A DNA stretch of 64,000 nucleotides. Source: Pacificoceanicola onchidii (GTDB lineage Bacteria > Pseudomonadota > Alphaproteobacteria > Rhodobacterales > Rhodobacteraceae). Below the pieces are notes generated by a model that was given only the letters and a program-made list of their open reading frames with translations, was not told the origin of the DNA and searched no databases. This document shows positions 55,195 through 63,269 of the stretch, piece after piece. Within the stretch, counting starts at the first letter, position 1. Every line of letters starts with the position of its first letter. Made by a program: the position numbers and the translations under genes. The stretch spans positions 186,001 through 250,000 of the forward strand of contig NZ_SRXY01000007.1 in NCBI RefSeq assembly GCF_004804335.1. Direction: 5' to 3'.

Positions 55195-55659
55195 GTGCCT
55201 GTGCAGATAGACGAGACAGATCGGCGTATTCTGCGGGTTCTGCAGAAGGAAGGCCGGATTTCCAATGCGGACCTGTCGGAGAAGGTAAACCTGTCGGCCT
55301 CGGCCTGTCACCGGCGGGTTCAGAGGCTGGAGAGCGATGGCGTTTTGCGCGGGTATGTGGCGCTGCTGGACGCGCGCAAGATGGGGTTTCCGTCGACGGT
55401 TTTTGTGGAGATCAAGTTGCAGGCGCAGGCGGACGACGTGCTGGACGCCTTTGAAAAGGCAGTCTCACGGGTGCCGGATGTGCTTGAATGTCACCTGATG
55501 GCGGGCACGGCGGATTACATCCTGAAAGTGGTGGCCGAAGACACCGAGGATTTTGCCCGTATTCACCGGCAATATCTGACGCGGCTGCCGGGGGTGGCGC
55601 AGATGCAGTCTTCCTTTGCCCTGCGTACGGTGTTCAAGACGACGGCTTTGCCGGTCTGA
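55195..55659 (+). CDS. Lrp/AsnC family regulator (AldR-like)
   Basis: This 154-residue protein starts at GTG after GGGAGA. The helix-turn-helix (I-L-R-V-L-Q-K-E-G-R-I-S-N-A-D-L-S-E near residue 12) is followed by the RAM ligand domain (E-C-H-L-M-A-G-T-A-D-Y-I-L-K). It is divergent from ald and very likely controls it in response to alanine or a related amino acid. Confidence 0.92.
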   Translation: MPVQIDETDRRILRVLQKEGRISNADLSEKVNLSASACHRRVQRLESDGVLRGYVALLDARKMGFPSTVFVEIKLQAQADDVLDAFEKAVSRVPDVLECHLMAGTADYILKVVAEDTEDFARIHRQYLTRLPGVAQMQSSFALRTVFKTTALPV

Positions 55660-55664
55660 GTATT

Positions 55665-55823
55665 TTAGGGCTTGGGGTGGTCGTCGTACTCGCCGGACAG
55701 GATGCGCTGGGCGTCGCCTTCGGGATCGTCGTATTGGTTTGACCGGATCGTAAAGACGAAAAACGCAAGACCTGCGCCGCCGAGGACCAGAGAGATCGGG
55801 ATGAGGTAGGTCAGGATATTCAT
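55665..55823 (-). CDS. ccoS: cbb3-type oxidase assembly protein CcoS
   Basis: This 52-residue protein was read directly from the sequence. It starts M-N-I-L-T-Y-L-I-P-I, has one membrane segment (S-L-V-L-G-G-A-G-L-A-F-F-V-F) and ends with an acidic tail that includes Q-Y-D-D-P-E-G-D-A-Q-R-I-L. This is the usual CcoS form. Four bases separate it from the ccoI stop. It is required for maturation of the cbb3 oxidase with copper or haem. Confidence 0.9.
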   Translation of the reverse strand: MNILTYLIPISLVLGGAGLAFFVFTIRSNQYDDPEGDAQRILSGEYDDHPKP

Positions 55824-55827
55824 CGGG

Positions 55828-58014
55828 TTACCTCAGGCGCAGGGCGTTGAGCGAGACGGTGATGGAGCTGGCCGACATGGCCAATGCGGCGATCAGCGGC
55901 GAGCACAGCCCGGCGATGGCGAGCGGTACGGCAATGATATTGTACCAGCTTGCGATTGTGAAGTTCTCGCGGATTCGCTTGACGGCTTTCTCCGCCGTCT
56001 GGGCGGCGTCCGGCAGGGGCGCAAGGCTTTTGCCGAGCAGCACGATGTCGGAGGCCACGCGGGCGGCGTCGAGCGCGGAGGCGGGCGAGATCGAGACATG
56101 GGCGGCGGTGAGGGCGGCGGTGTCGTTGAGACCGTCGCCGACCATGAGCACCTTGGCGCCGTCATCGGTCAGGGCCTGAATACGGGTGGCCTTGTCTTGC
56201 GGCAGGGCCTCGGCCAGCCATTGGGTGATGTTCAGACGGGTGGCGAGCGCCTCGACGGCGGCAGTGGTGTCGCCGGACATGAGGATCACGCGTTTGCCAG
56301 CGGCCTGAAGCGCGGCCACGGCCTCTTCCGCGCCATCGCGCAGACGGTCTGTGAAGGTGAAGGCCTGCGGCGTGCCGCCCTGGATGCTGAGCCAGGCGGA
56401 TGTCATCTCGGAGGTGCCCGCGCCGACCCAGGCGGCGCGGCCAAGGCGGACGCGATTGCCTTGCCAGATCCCTTCGGACCCAAAGCCGGGGACTTCGGTG
56501 ATCCCGGTCACTTCTGCCGGTTCAATCCCGGCCTCGCGCGCGGCAGAGGTCAAGGATTGGGAAAGCGGGTGGGCGGAGCCCATCGCCAACGCCAGCGCAA
56601 TTTCGAGATCGCGGCGGGTGAAATCCTGCAGGTTTGTCAGTTCCGGCGTGCCTGCGGTCAGGGTGCCGGTCTTGTCGAAGACAACGGTGTCGACCTGTGC
56701 GAGACGCTCCAGCGCGGTGGCATCCTTGATCAGCAAGCCCTTGCGGAACAGGCGGCCGGAGGCGGCGGTGGTCACGGCAGGCACGGCAAGGCCAAGCGCG
56801 CAGGGGCAGGTGATGATCAGAACGGCGGCGGCGATGTTGAGCGCAATGCGCAGATCGCCGGAGTAGAGCCACCAGCCGACAAAGGCGAGGGCCGAGAGGA
56901 TGTGAACGCCGGGGGCGTAGAGCTTGGCGGCCTTGTCGGCGAGCGAGGTGTAGCGCGAGCGGCCCGATTCCGCGACGGCGACCAGATCGGCCATGCGGTG
57001 CAGCGAGGTGTCGCGGCCCACGGCGGTGGCGCGGATCAGGAGGGGGCCGGTGAGGTTGACTTCGCCCGCGCTGACGTCGCGGCCCGGCTCGGCCAGAACG
57101 GGCAGGGTTTCGCCAGTCAGAAGCGAGCGGTCGAGTTCGGAGGAGCCTTCGGTGATCACACCATCGACGGGCATGCGCGCGCCGGGTTTGACATGCAGGA
57201 TGTCCCCGATGGCAAGCTCGGAGACAGAAACCTGTTCTTCGACCCCGTCCACCATGCGCCACGCGCGTGGCACTTCGAGAGCGGCAAGCTCTTCGGCGGC
57301 GGAACGGGCGACGGAGCGGGTGCGGTGATCGAGGTAACGGCCTGTCAGAAGGAAGAAGGTGAGGGCGATGGCCGCGTCGAAATAGGCGTGCTCGCCCGAT
57401 AGCGACGTCTCCCAAAGCGAGGTGCCGACAGCCAAAAGGATCGCCAGCGAGATCGGCACGTCCATGTTGAGCGCCCCGGCCTTGAGCGCGGTCCAAGCGT
57501 TTTTAAAAAACGGCTGAGCCGAGAAGGCGACAGCGGGCAGGACGATGGCGGCGGAAATCCAGTGGAAGAGATCGCGCGTGGCCCCCTCTGCCCCGGACCA
57601 GACGGCGATGGACAGAAGCATGACGTTCATCGCGGCAAAGCCGGAGACGGCGAGGCGCATCAGCAGATCGCGCCCGGCGCGGTCCGTGGCGGTGGCGGAG
57701 ATGGCGGTCGAGTCAAGCTCGTGCGCCTCGTAGCCCGCCCCTTCGACAAAGGGGATGACATCGGCTGCGGACACATTCGGATCTGCTTCGATGCTGACCC
57801 GTTTCATGGTCAGGTTTACGCGCGAAGACCGCACGCCCGGCGCGTCCGACAGGGCGCGTTCGACCGAGGCCATGCAGGCGGCGCAATGGATCGTTGGCAA
57901 GGACAGGACGATATGCGCCTCTACGGGCTCTTGCGCGGCGGCAAGGGCTTCGGCGGCAGGCGCCGCGGAACAGGCCGGGCAGGCCGACGCGGGTGGGCGC
58001 ATCGTCGCGGTCAT
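55828..58014 (-). CDS. ccoI: copper-translocating P-type ATPase CcoI
   Basis: This 728-residue protein has an N-terminal C-P-A-C, a metal-binding domain with H-C-A-A-C-M near residues 43-48, the membrane motif T-C-P-C-A-L-G-L-A, the phosphorylation motif D-K-T-G-T-L-T and the hinge G-D-G-L-N-D-T-A. It moves copper to the periplasm for CcoN. It lies between ccoH and ccoS. Confidence 0.96.
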   Translation of the reverse strand: MTATMRPPASACPACSAAPAAEALAAAQEPVEAHIVLSLPTIHCAACMASVERALSDAPGVRSSRVNLTMKRVSIEADPNVSAADVIPFVEGAGYEAHELDSTAISATATDRAGRDLLMRLAVSGFAAMNVMLLSIAVWSGAEGATRDLFHWISAAIVLPAVAFSAQPFFKNAWTALKAGALNMDVPISLAILLAVGTSLWETSLSGEHAYFDAAIALTFFLLTGRYLDHRTRSVARSAAEELAALEVPRAWRMVDGVEEQVSVSELAIGDILHVKPGARMPVDGVITEGSSELDRSLLTGETLPVLAEPGRDVSAGEVNLTGPLLIRATAVGRDTSLHRMADLVAVAESGRSRYTSLADKAAKLYAPGVHILSALAFVGWWLYSGDLRIALNIAAAVLIITCPCALGLAVPAVTTAASGRLFRKGLLIKDATALERLAQVDTVVFDKTGTLTAGTPELTNLQDFTRRDLEIALALAMGSAHPLSQSLTSAAREAGIEPAEVTGITEVPGFGSEGIWQGNRVRLGRAAWVGAGTSEMTSAWLSIQGGTPQAFTFTDRLRDGAEEAVAALQAAGKRVILMSGDTTAAVEALATRLNITQWLAEALPQDKATRIQALTDDGAKVLMVGDGLNDTAALTAAHVSISPASALDAARVASDIVLLGKSLAPLPDAAQTAEKAVKRIRENFTIASWYNIIAVPLAIAGLCSPLIAALAMSASSITVSLNALRLR

Positions 58015-58015
58015 C

Positions 58016-58483
58016 TCAGCCTCCGATCGTCATGGTCAGGCGTTGCTGGAACTCGGTGCCATCCAGCGAGACGGCCTTGAGCCAGACGTCCCAGTTGCCG
58101 GGGCGCAGGTCCACATAGGCCACGTAGGCGCGGCCGTTGTAGCTGAACTCCGGTGTGATGTCCTCTTTGACATTGGTCGGGCGGCCAACCTTGGCTTCGA
58201 GCTTGCCGGCCTGAACCGGACGGCCGTTCTCATCGGTGATCGACAGCAGAAGCATATCGCCGTCCAGCGTCGCCGCGATGTCCCAGCCGAGCGCTTCCTG
58301 TGCTTCCTTGCGGTCGTTGAAGGTCTGGCTGGCGATGTAGGAGTTTTTCACCTCCAGCCCCGGGAAGGTTTTCACCGCGTTGTAGGCCAGCGCGAGGTTG
58401 ACACCGATGATGATCCCGAACGCGCCGACAAAGATCGCAAGGACGTGCCAGCCGGTGAGTTTCCGTTCCTTCGCAGTCGCCAT
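58016..58483 (-). CDS. ccoH: cbb3 oxidase assembly protein CcoH (FixH)
   Basis: This 155-residue protein has one N-terminal membrane segment (W-H-V-L-A-I-F-V-G-A-F-G-I-I-I-G-V) and a periplasmic domain with Y-I-A-S-Q-T-F-N and R-P-G-N-W-D-V-W. It belongs to the FixH/CcoH family. Its start abuts the ccoG stop, and one base separates its stop from the ccoI start. Confidence 0.93.
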   Translation of the reverse strand: MATAKERKLTGWHVLAIFVGAFGIIIGVNLALAYNAVKTFPGLEVKNSYIASQTFNDRKEAQEALGWDIAATLDGDMLLLSITDENGRPVQAGKLEAKVGRPTNVKEDITPEFSYNGRAYVAYVDLRPGNWDVWLKAVSLDGTEFQQRLTMTIGG

Positions 58484-59907
58484 CAGTTGGCCCTCCCGTT
58501 GAAGATCGTGTCGTTGTGGGCGCGGTCCCCGGTGGTCAGGTCTTCGACCCAGAAGCGGAAGTCCACCCGTTCGCTTTCCGCCGGTTCAGAGCCGCGCGGC
58601 GCGATCACGTAGACCTTTTGCAGATGGGTCTCGTTGGCCGGGACATCGACGGTCTCGTAGGGTGTGCCCTCAAGCTGCACCCGCAGGTATTCGTTGCCGG
58701 TCAGAGTAATCCGGAACGGGCGGGATTCGCCACGTTTGTTCAGCAGGCGCACATCGTAGGTGTTGCGGATGGAGCCGTCCGACAGGGTGACAAAGGTCGG
58801 GTTGCGCACCGGGGCCACGGTCATTTCGATCTCGGGCCGGATAAACAGGGCAAAGACCAGCCCGATCCCCACCAGCGACCAAAGCGAGGTGTAGAGAATG
58901 ACACGCGGGCGGAAGATGTGCTTCCAGACGGAGCGCGGCTCGTGGCCTTCGCGTTCGCGGGTTTCGTCCGACAGGGCAAGGTAGTCGATCAGGCCGCGCG
59001 GCTTGCCGACCTTGTCCATCATGTCGTCGCAGGCGTCGATGCACAGCCCGCAGGTGATGCAGGCCATCTGCTGGCCGTCGCGAATGTCGATGCCCATGGG
59101 GCAGACGTTGACGCAGGCGGCGCAGTCGATGCAATCGCCAAGCCCTTCACGGTTCTTGCCTTTGCCGCGCGCTTCGCCGCGCCAGTCGCGGTAGCCGATG
59201 GTGAGCGTGTCCTCGTCCATCATGGCAGCCTGAATGCGCGGCCAGGGGCAGGCGTAGATGCAGATCTGCTCACGCGCAAAACCGCCGAAGAAGAAGGTCG
59301 TCAGCGTCAGAACCAACATGGTGGTATAGGCGACGGGGTGCGCATTCAGCGTGACAAGGTCGACAAGCAGCGTCGGCGCGTCGGTGAAATAGAACACCCA
59401 GGCCCCGCCGGTGGCGAGACCGATCAGGAACCAGACGGTCCATTTCGTGATGCGCAGGCGGGCTTTGCGGAAGTCCATCTTCTTTTGCCGGTGCAGGCGG
59501 AGGCGGGCGTTGCGGTCGCCTTCGATCCAGCGCTCGACAAGGATATAGAGGTCTGTCCAGACCGTTTGCGGGCAGGCATAGCCGCACCAGACCCGCCCAA
59601 GCGCAGAGGTAAAGAGGAAGAGGCCGAGGCCCGCCATGACCAGAAGGCCAGCCACGAAGTAAAATTCGTGCGGCCAGATTTCGATCCAGAAGAAGAAGAA
59701 CCGGCGTCCGCCAAGGTCAAGCAGTACCGCCTGATCCGGCAGTTCCGGGCCGCGGTCCCAGCGCAGCCAGGGCGTGATGTAGTACACGCCCAGCATCAGC
59801 GTGAGCAGGACCCACTTGAGACTTCTGAAGTTTCCGGAAACGCGGCGGGGGAAGATTGGCTCGCGGGCCGCATAGAGGCTCGGCGCTGGCGTGTTGCTGT
59901 CGGACAC
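58483..59907 (-). CDS. ccoG: cbb3 oxidase accessory protein CcoG (FixG/RdxA)
   Basis: From GTG 59907 (after ACGGAG) it has 474 residues. Several membrane segments flank two [4Fe-4S] motifs C-I-D-C-A-A-C-V-N-V-C-P and C-I-T-C-G-L-C-I-D-A-C. A C-terminal IgG-like domain follows. CcoG reduces copper for oxidase assembly. A longer open frame to 59985 would start inside the FNR box region and is not favoured. The structural genes ccoNOQP are not in this window. Confidence 0.94.
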   Translation of the reverse strand: MSDSNTPAPSLYAAREPIFPRRVSGNFRSLKWVLLTLMLGVYYITPWLRWDRGPELPDQAVLLDLGGRRFFFFWIEIWPHEFYFVAGLLVMAGLGLFLFTSALGRVWCGYACPQTVWTDLYILVERWIEGDRNARLRLHRQKKMDFRKARLRITKWTVWFLIGLATGGAWVFYFTDAPTLLVDLVTLNAHPVAYTTMLVLTLTTFFFGGFAREQICIYACPWPRIQAAMMDEDTLTIGYRDWRGEARGKGKNREGLGDCIDCAACVNVCPMGIDIRDGQQMACITCGLCIDACDDMMDKVGKPRGLIDYLALSDETREREGHEPRSVWKHIFRPRVILYTSLWSLVGIGLVFALFIRPEIEMTVAPVRNPTFVTLSDGSIRNTYDVRLLNKRGESRPFRITLTGNEYLRVQLEGTPYETVDVPANETHLQKVYVIAPRGSEPAESERVDFRFWVEDLTTGDRAHNDTIFNGRAN

Positions 59908-59971
59908 GGGGGATTCGCTCCGTAAAGGATTTTTGTTGCTGCCCTTTTCCCAGCTTGCGCGCCCGGCCTCC

Positions 59972-59985
59972 TTGACCTGCATCAA
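59972..59985. promoter_or_regulatory. FNR box upstream of ccoG
   Basis: TTGACCTGCATCAA fits the FNR consensus TTGAY-N4-RTCAA exactly. It lies 65 bases before the ccoG start codon, at a position that would allow activation by FnrL under low oxygen, in agreement with the role of the operon. Confidence 0.85.
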
Positions 59986-60001
59986 ATACTACATCTTCAA
60001 T

Positions 60002-60910
60002 TCAGGTTTTGCGTGGCGGCAGCGTCGGCGTCTCGGTAGGCCGCGCGGCCTCGCGCCTGATCCAGCGGGTGAACGCACGCAGGGGTGGGCGCTGCACGCC
60101 GGGGCGCGTGACGAGGTGATAACCGGACTTGCGGGTGTCCTTGAACAGCACCTTGAGACGCCCGGCGCGGATGTCATCTTCGACAAAAACCCCGGCCAGC
60201 GAGGCGACGCCCTGACCTTGCCGCACGGCCTCGATCATCATGTTGCCGGGCAGCGCGGTGATGGCGCGGCCGGGCGCGCTGGTGACGCCATGCTCGGACA
60301 GCCAGTCCGTTGCCTCCGTGGTGCCAAACTCCTGAAGCCAATGGAAATCCCGCAGGTCCGAAGGTGTCTGAATGGTCTTGCTTTCCACGAGATGTGGCGC
60401 GGCGACGACCACCACGGCGGACTTGACCAGCAGTTCGGCCTCCAGTCCCGGCCAGTTTCCGTTGCCGTAACGCAGGGCGACGTCGATGCCGCCGGGCTCC
60501 AGCGCGCTGACCGCCGCGCTCGGATCGACCATCAGAGAAATATCCGGGTGCTGCTCGCGAAAACGGCCAAGCCGAGGCATGAGCCATGAGGCGGCAAAAG
60601 TGGGGGTGGTCGAGAGCAGCAGCGGGCGGTCGGCGTCCGTGCCGGTCAGAGATTCGACGCTCTGGATGATCTGGCCAAAGCCGTCGCGCAAGGCATCGGC
60701 GAGGGTGCGCCCCTCCGGCGTCAGGGCAAGGCTCCGCCCGCTGCGGTCGAGCAAGACAACGCCCATATGCGCCTCGAGCTGCCGCATTTGTTGACTGATC
60801 GCGGCGTGAGTGACGTTGAGCGCCTGCCCGGCCGCCTCGACAGAGCCGGTCTGCGCATAGGCGGCAAAGGCCCGGAGGGCGGTGAGTGGGGGAAGGTTGT
60901 TCCAGTTCAT
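60002..60910 (-). CDS. LysR-type transcriptional regulator (GcvA-like)
   Basis: This 302-residue protein has an N-terminal winged helix (L-P-P-L-T-A-L-R-A-F-A-A, with V-T-H-A-A-I-S-Q-Q-M-R-Q-L-E) and a substrate-binding domain with L-R-Y-G-N-G-N-W. The GcvA-like subgroup is inferred from the G-T-T-E-A-T-D-W-L region. It is divergent from two small ORFs, and the intergenic GTAA-N7-TTAC (60913-60927) may be its operator. ccoG follows 95 bases downstream on the same strand. Confidence 0.92.
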   Translation of the reverse strand: MNWNNLPPLTALRAFAAYAQTGSVEAAGQALNVTHAAISQQMRQLEAHMGVVLLDRSGRSLALTPEGRTLADALRDGFGQIIQSVESLTGTDADRPLLLSTTPTFAASWLMPRLGRFREQHPDISLMVDPSAAVSALEPGGIDVALRYGNGNWPGLEAELLVKSAVVVVAAPHLVESKTIQTPSDLRDFHWLQEFGTTEATDWLSEHGVTSAPGRAITALPGNMMIEAVRQGQGVASLAGVFVEDDIRAGRLKVLFKDTRKSGYHLVTRPGVQRPPLRAFTRWIRREAARPTETPTLPPRKT

Positions 60911-61011
60911 ATGTAACCTTAGCTTACAGTATGAGAGTATTCCTGAGTCGCTTTATCACAGGTTTCAGCGCAGAAAAGAAACCGGAAAGGCGATGAAGAA
61001 AGGATAAGGCC

Positions 61012-61161
61012 ATGTTTGGAATATTTGCAAAAACTTTCATGACGGCAACCCGCAGCCAGCCAGAGTTTCGCGATCGCCATGATCTGCCGAAACTGTCCTG
61101 GCGCGATGAAGATCTGCCGTTTCGCAGCCATGCGGGGCAAAGGCGGGGCCGCGATGATTGA
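61012..61161 (+). CDS. 49-residue ORF divergent from the LysR gene
   Basis: This short frame starts at ATG after AGGATAAGG. It begins M-F-G-I-F-A-K-T-F and is rich in charged residues after a hydrophobic start, with the pattern D-L-P-x-x-S-W-R-D-E-D-L-P-F. The following small ORF overlaps its end (ATGATTGA), which suggests two translated genes. LysR regulators often control such divergent neighbours. Family unknown. Confidence 0.5.
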   Translation: MFGIFAKTFMTATRSQPEFRDRHDLPKLSWRDEDLPFRSHAGQRRGRDD

Positions 61162-61249
61162 TCCGATCCTGTACATGCCGCCGCCTGTGCAGGGCGGGGC
61201 GAAGCCTGAGCGCCGGTTGCGCTGGATCGGGTTTCTGCTGGGAAAATGA
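61154..61249 (+). CDS. 31-residue ORF coupled to the previous one
   Basis: It starts inside the previous gene's last codons and reads M-I-D-P-I-L-Y-M-P-P-P-V-Q-G-G, then K-P-E-R-R-L-R-W. It is proline-rich, then basic, and ends with a small hydrophobic piece. It is too short for a family call. Overlap and position are the only support. Confidence 0.3.
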   Translation: MIDPILYMPPPVQGGAKPERRLRWIGFLLGK

Positions 61250-61252
61250 AAG

Positions 61253-61357
61253 GACGCCGGTGCTTCAGGAAACGCGCGAACAGGACGAAGCACCGGCGTC
61301 AGGACCCCACCTTGTGAGCGGGGTTTTGGAGTAACCGGGGGGAGGGCCCCGGCTTAT
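61253..61357 (-). ncRNA. candidate small RNA behind an FNR box
   Basis: On the minus strand the stem GACGCCGGTGCTTC / GAAGCACCGGCGTC (61253-61266, 61287-61300) is followed by CTTTCATTTT, which fits a terminator, but no minus-strand gene precedes it. An FNR box centred near 61398 would place a start near 61357 if it acts at -41.5. Additional hairpins lie between. The RNA of about 105 bases is an inference; no clear -10 element is seen. Confidence 0.25.
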
Positions 61358-61391
61358 GGGCTGAGTTTTGCGCGAAAGGGGGCGGGCGACC

Positions 61392-61405
61392 TTGATGCAA
61401 ATCAA
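61392..61405. promoter_or_regulatory. FNR box in the intergenic region
   Basis: TTGATGCAAATCAA is a perfect TTGAT-N4-ATCAA palindrome. The nearest plus-strand gene starts 279 bases away, and no annotated minus-strand gene follows directly, so its target is unclear. Confidence 0.75.
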
Positions 61406-61683
61406 GTCCATGCGCGTTACACGCCGGATTTTGAATATTATTTTTGATGTATGTTTTATTGGGTGTTTTGGCTTTGTGGGGCAGCCGTTCCCGGTGCCTC
61501 AGCGCGGAATCAAGGCCGCAGGCCGCCGCGCTGGAGGTGAGATGAACGTCCGCAAAAAGCGCACCTCTCACCAAAGCTGAAACGCCAACCCCTCCGCGCA
61601 GCGTCCGGAAAACCTCCGGTAATCCGGACTCCCTGTCCAGGCATCGGAAGGATAGTCTGACCCGAAACAGGGAAAGGGTGAGC

Positions 61684-62328
61684 ATGCATTGGCTCAGAAC
61701 GGGTCTTGCCGGTGTCGCTGGCACCGCAATTGCCTTCTTCGCGCATCTGGTGACGGCGGTGCGGGGGATCTGGGACGGGGTTGAGCCCGTGCCCGCGCAG
61801 CGCGTCTATTTCGCCAATCACACCAGCAATGGTGATTTTGTGCTGATCTGGGCTTCGCTCCCGCCTGCGTTGCGGGCCCGTGCGCGGCCTGTGGCGGCGG
61901 CTGATTATTGGCTGACGTCGCCGCTCCGGAGTTTCATCGGGCGCGACGTGTTCCGCGCGGTGCTGATCCAGCGTCAGGCAGAGGCGCGCGTGGATGACCC
62001 GGTGGGCCAGATGGCCGAGGCCATAGACAAGGGCGACTCGCTGATCCTTTTCCCCGAAGGCACCCGCAACATGGGGGATACGCCGCTGCTGCCGTTCAAA
62101 TCCGGGCTGTTTCACCTCGCGGAGCGCTGCCCGGAGGTCGATCTGGTGCCGGTCTGGATTGATAATCTCAACAACGTCATGCCCAAGGGCGAGGTGATCC
62201 CGATCCCGCTTTTGTGCACCGTGACCTTTGGCGCGCCGCTGGAGCGCGCGCCGGACGAGGACAAGGCGGCATTCCTGAAACGGGCCGAGGCGGCCCTGCT
62301 GGCATTGGCGCCGGGAGACGAGACATGA
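61684..62328 (+). CDS. 1-acyl-sn-glycerol-3-phosphate acyltransferase (PlsC-like)
   Basis: This 214-residue protein starts at M-H-W-L-R-T-G, where GGAAAGG precedes by six bases. The catalytic H-x4-D motif is N-H-T-S-N-G-D, and F-P-E-G-T-R-N lies further on. One N-terminal membrane segment is present. It likely makes phosphatidate from lysophosphatidate. It overlaps the CdsA-like gene by four bases, and the CDP-alcohol transferase follows, which makes a three-step phospholipid pathway. Confidence 0.87.
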   Translation: MHWLRTGLAGVAGTAIAFFAHLVTAVRGIWDGVEPVPAQRVYFANHTSNGDFVLIWASLPPALRARARPVAAADYWLTSPLRSFIGRDVFRAVLIQRQAEARVDDPVGQMAEAIDKGDSLILFPEGTRNMGDTPLLPFKSGLFHLAERCPEVDLVPVWIDNLNNVMPKGEVIPIPLLCTVTFGAPLERAPDEDKAAFLKRAEAALLALAPGDET

Positions 62329-63266
62329 CAGCCCCTGCTGAATTTCTGCAACTGATGGCCGGGGTGCTGGGCATCCTTCTTGTCGCCTCTGTCATCGGGT
62401 TTGTGCTGAGCCTGAAGCTGAACCGGGACGGCAGCAATGCGACGATTGAAAACCTCAATGCCCGGATCAAGGCGTGGTGGGCCATGGTGGCGCTTCTGGG
62501 GCTTGCCATGCTGGCGGGGCGCACCGGGGTTCTGATCCTCTTTGGCCTGCTGAGCTTTGCTGCCTTGCGTGAGTTCCTGACTCTGACGGAAAAACGCCGG
62601 GCCGATCACTACGCGCTGGCGGGCAGCTTCTTCATCATCCTGCCGCTGCAATACGTGTTTATCGGCATGGGTTGGTACGGGATGTATTCGATTTTCATCC
62701 CTGTCTACGCGTTTTTGTTCCTGCCGATTGTGGCGGTGCTGCGCGGTGAGACGGACCGGTTCCTGATGCGTATCGCGGAGACGCAATGGGCGCTGATGAT
62801 CTGTGTTTTTGCTGCCTCTCACGTGCCAGCCCTGCTGACGCTCGATATTCCCGGTTTCGAAGGCAAATCCATCCTGCTGATCGCGTTTCTCGTCTTCACC
62901 GTGCAGTTTTCCGACGTGATGCAATACGTCTGGGGCAAGCTGCTGGGCCGCCGGAAGATCGCGCCGAAGCTGTCGCCCTCAAAGACTTGGGAAGGGTTTG
63001 TCGGCGGGGTTCTGACCGCCTCGCTTGCAGGGGCTTTCCTGTGGTGGCTGACGCCGTTTGCCCCGTGGCAAGCGTTCTTGATGGCGCTGGTTGTGACCCT
63101 GATGGGGTTCTTTGGCGGGCTGGTGATGTCGGCGATTAAGCGGGACAAGGGAATCAAGGATTGGGGCCATCTGATTGCCGGGCATGGCGGCTTTGTCGAC
63201 CGGCTCGATTCGGTGGTCTTCTCTGCGCCGATCTTCTTCCACCTGACCCGTTTTTTCTGGACCTGA
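62325..63266 (+). CDS. phosphatidate cytidylyltransferase (CdsA/YnbB-like)
   Basis: This 313-residue protein has eight or nine membrane segments. The C-terminal signature S-P-S-K-T-W-E-G-F-V-G-G, then K-D-W-G-H-L-I-A-G-H-G-G-F-V-D-R-L-D-S, is that of CDP-diglyceride synthases. It makes CDP-diacylglycerol. The ATG overlaps the previous stop. The linked transferase suggests a YnbB-type accessory copy rather than the housekeeping CdsA, although the sequence alone cannot separate them. Confidence 0.9.
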   Translation: MTAPAEFLQLMAGVLGILLVASVIGFVLSLKLNRDGSNATIENLNARIKAWWAMVALLGLAMLAGRTGVLILFGLLSFAALREFLTLTEKRRADHYALAGSFFIILPLQYVFIGMGWYGMYSIFIPVYAFLFLPIVAVLRGETDRFLMRIAETQWALMICVFAASHVPALLTLDIPGFEGKSILLIAFLVFTVQFSDVMQYVWGKLLGRRKIAPKLSPSKTWEGFVGGVLTASLAGAFLWWLTPFAPWQAFLMALVVTLMGFFGGLVMSAIKRDKGIKDWGHLIAGHGGFVDRLDSVVFSAPIFFHLTRFFWT

Positions 63267-63269
63267 CCC

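Larger units (their letters stand above)
61250..61683. other. intergenic region with hairpins and FNR box
   Basis: This 434-base gap holds a perfect 14-bp stem (61253-61300), further hairpins to 61354, and an FNR box (61392-61405). Frames on either strand are short or shadows. Its right part is AT-rich and looks like a promoter. Confidence 0.6.
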
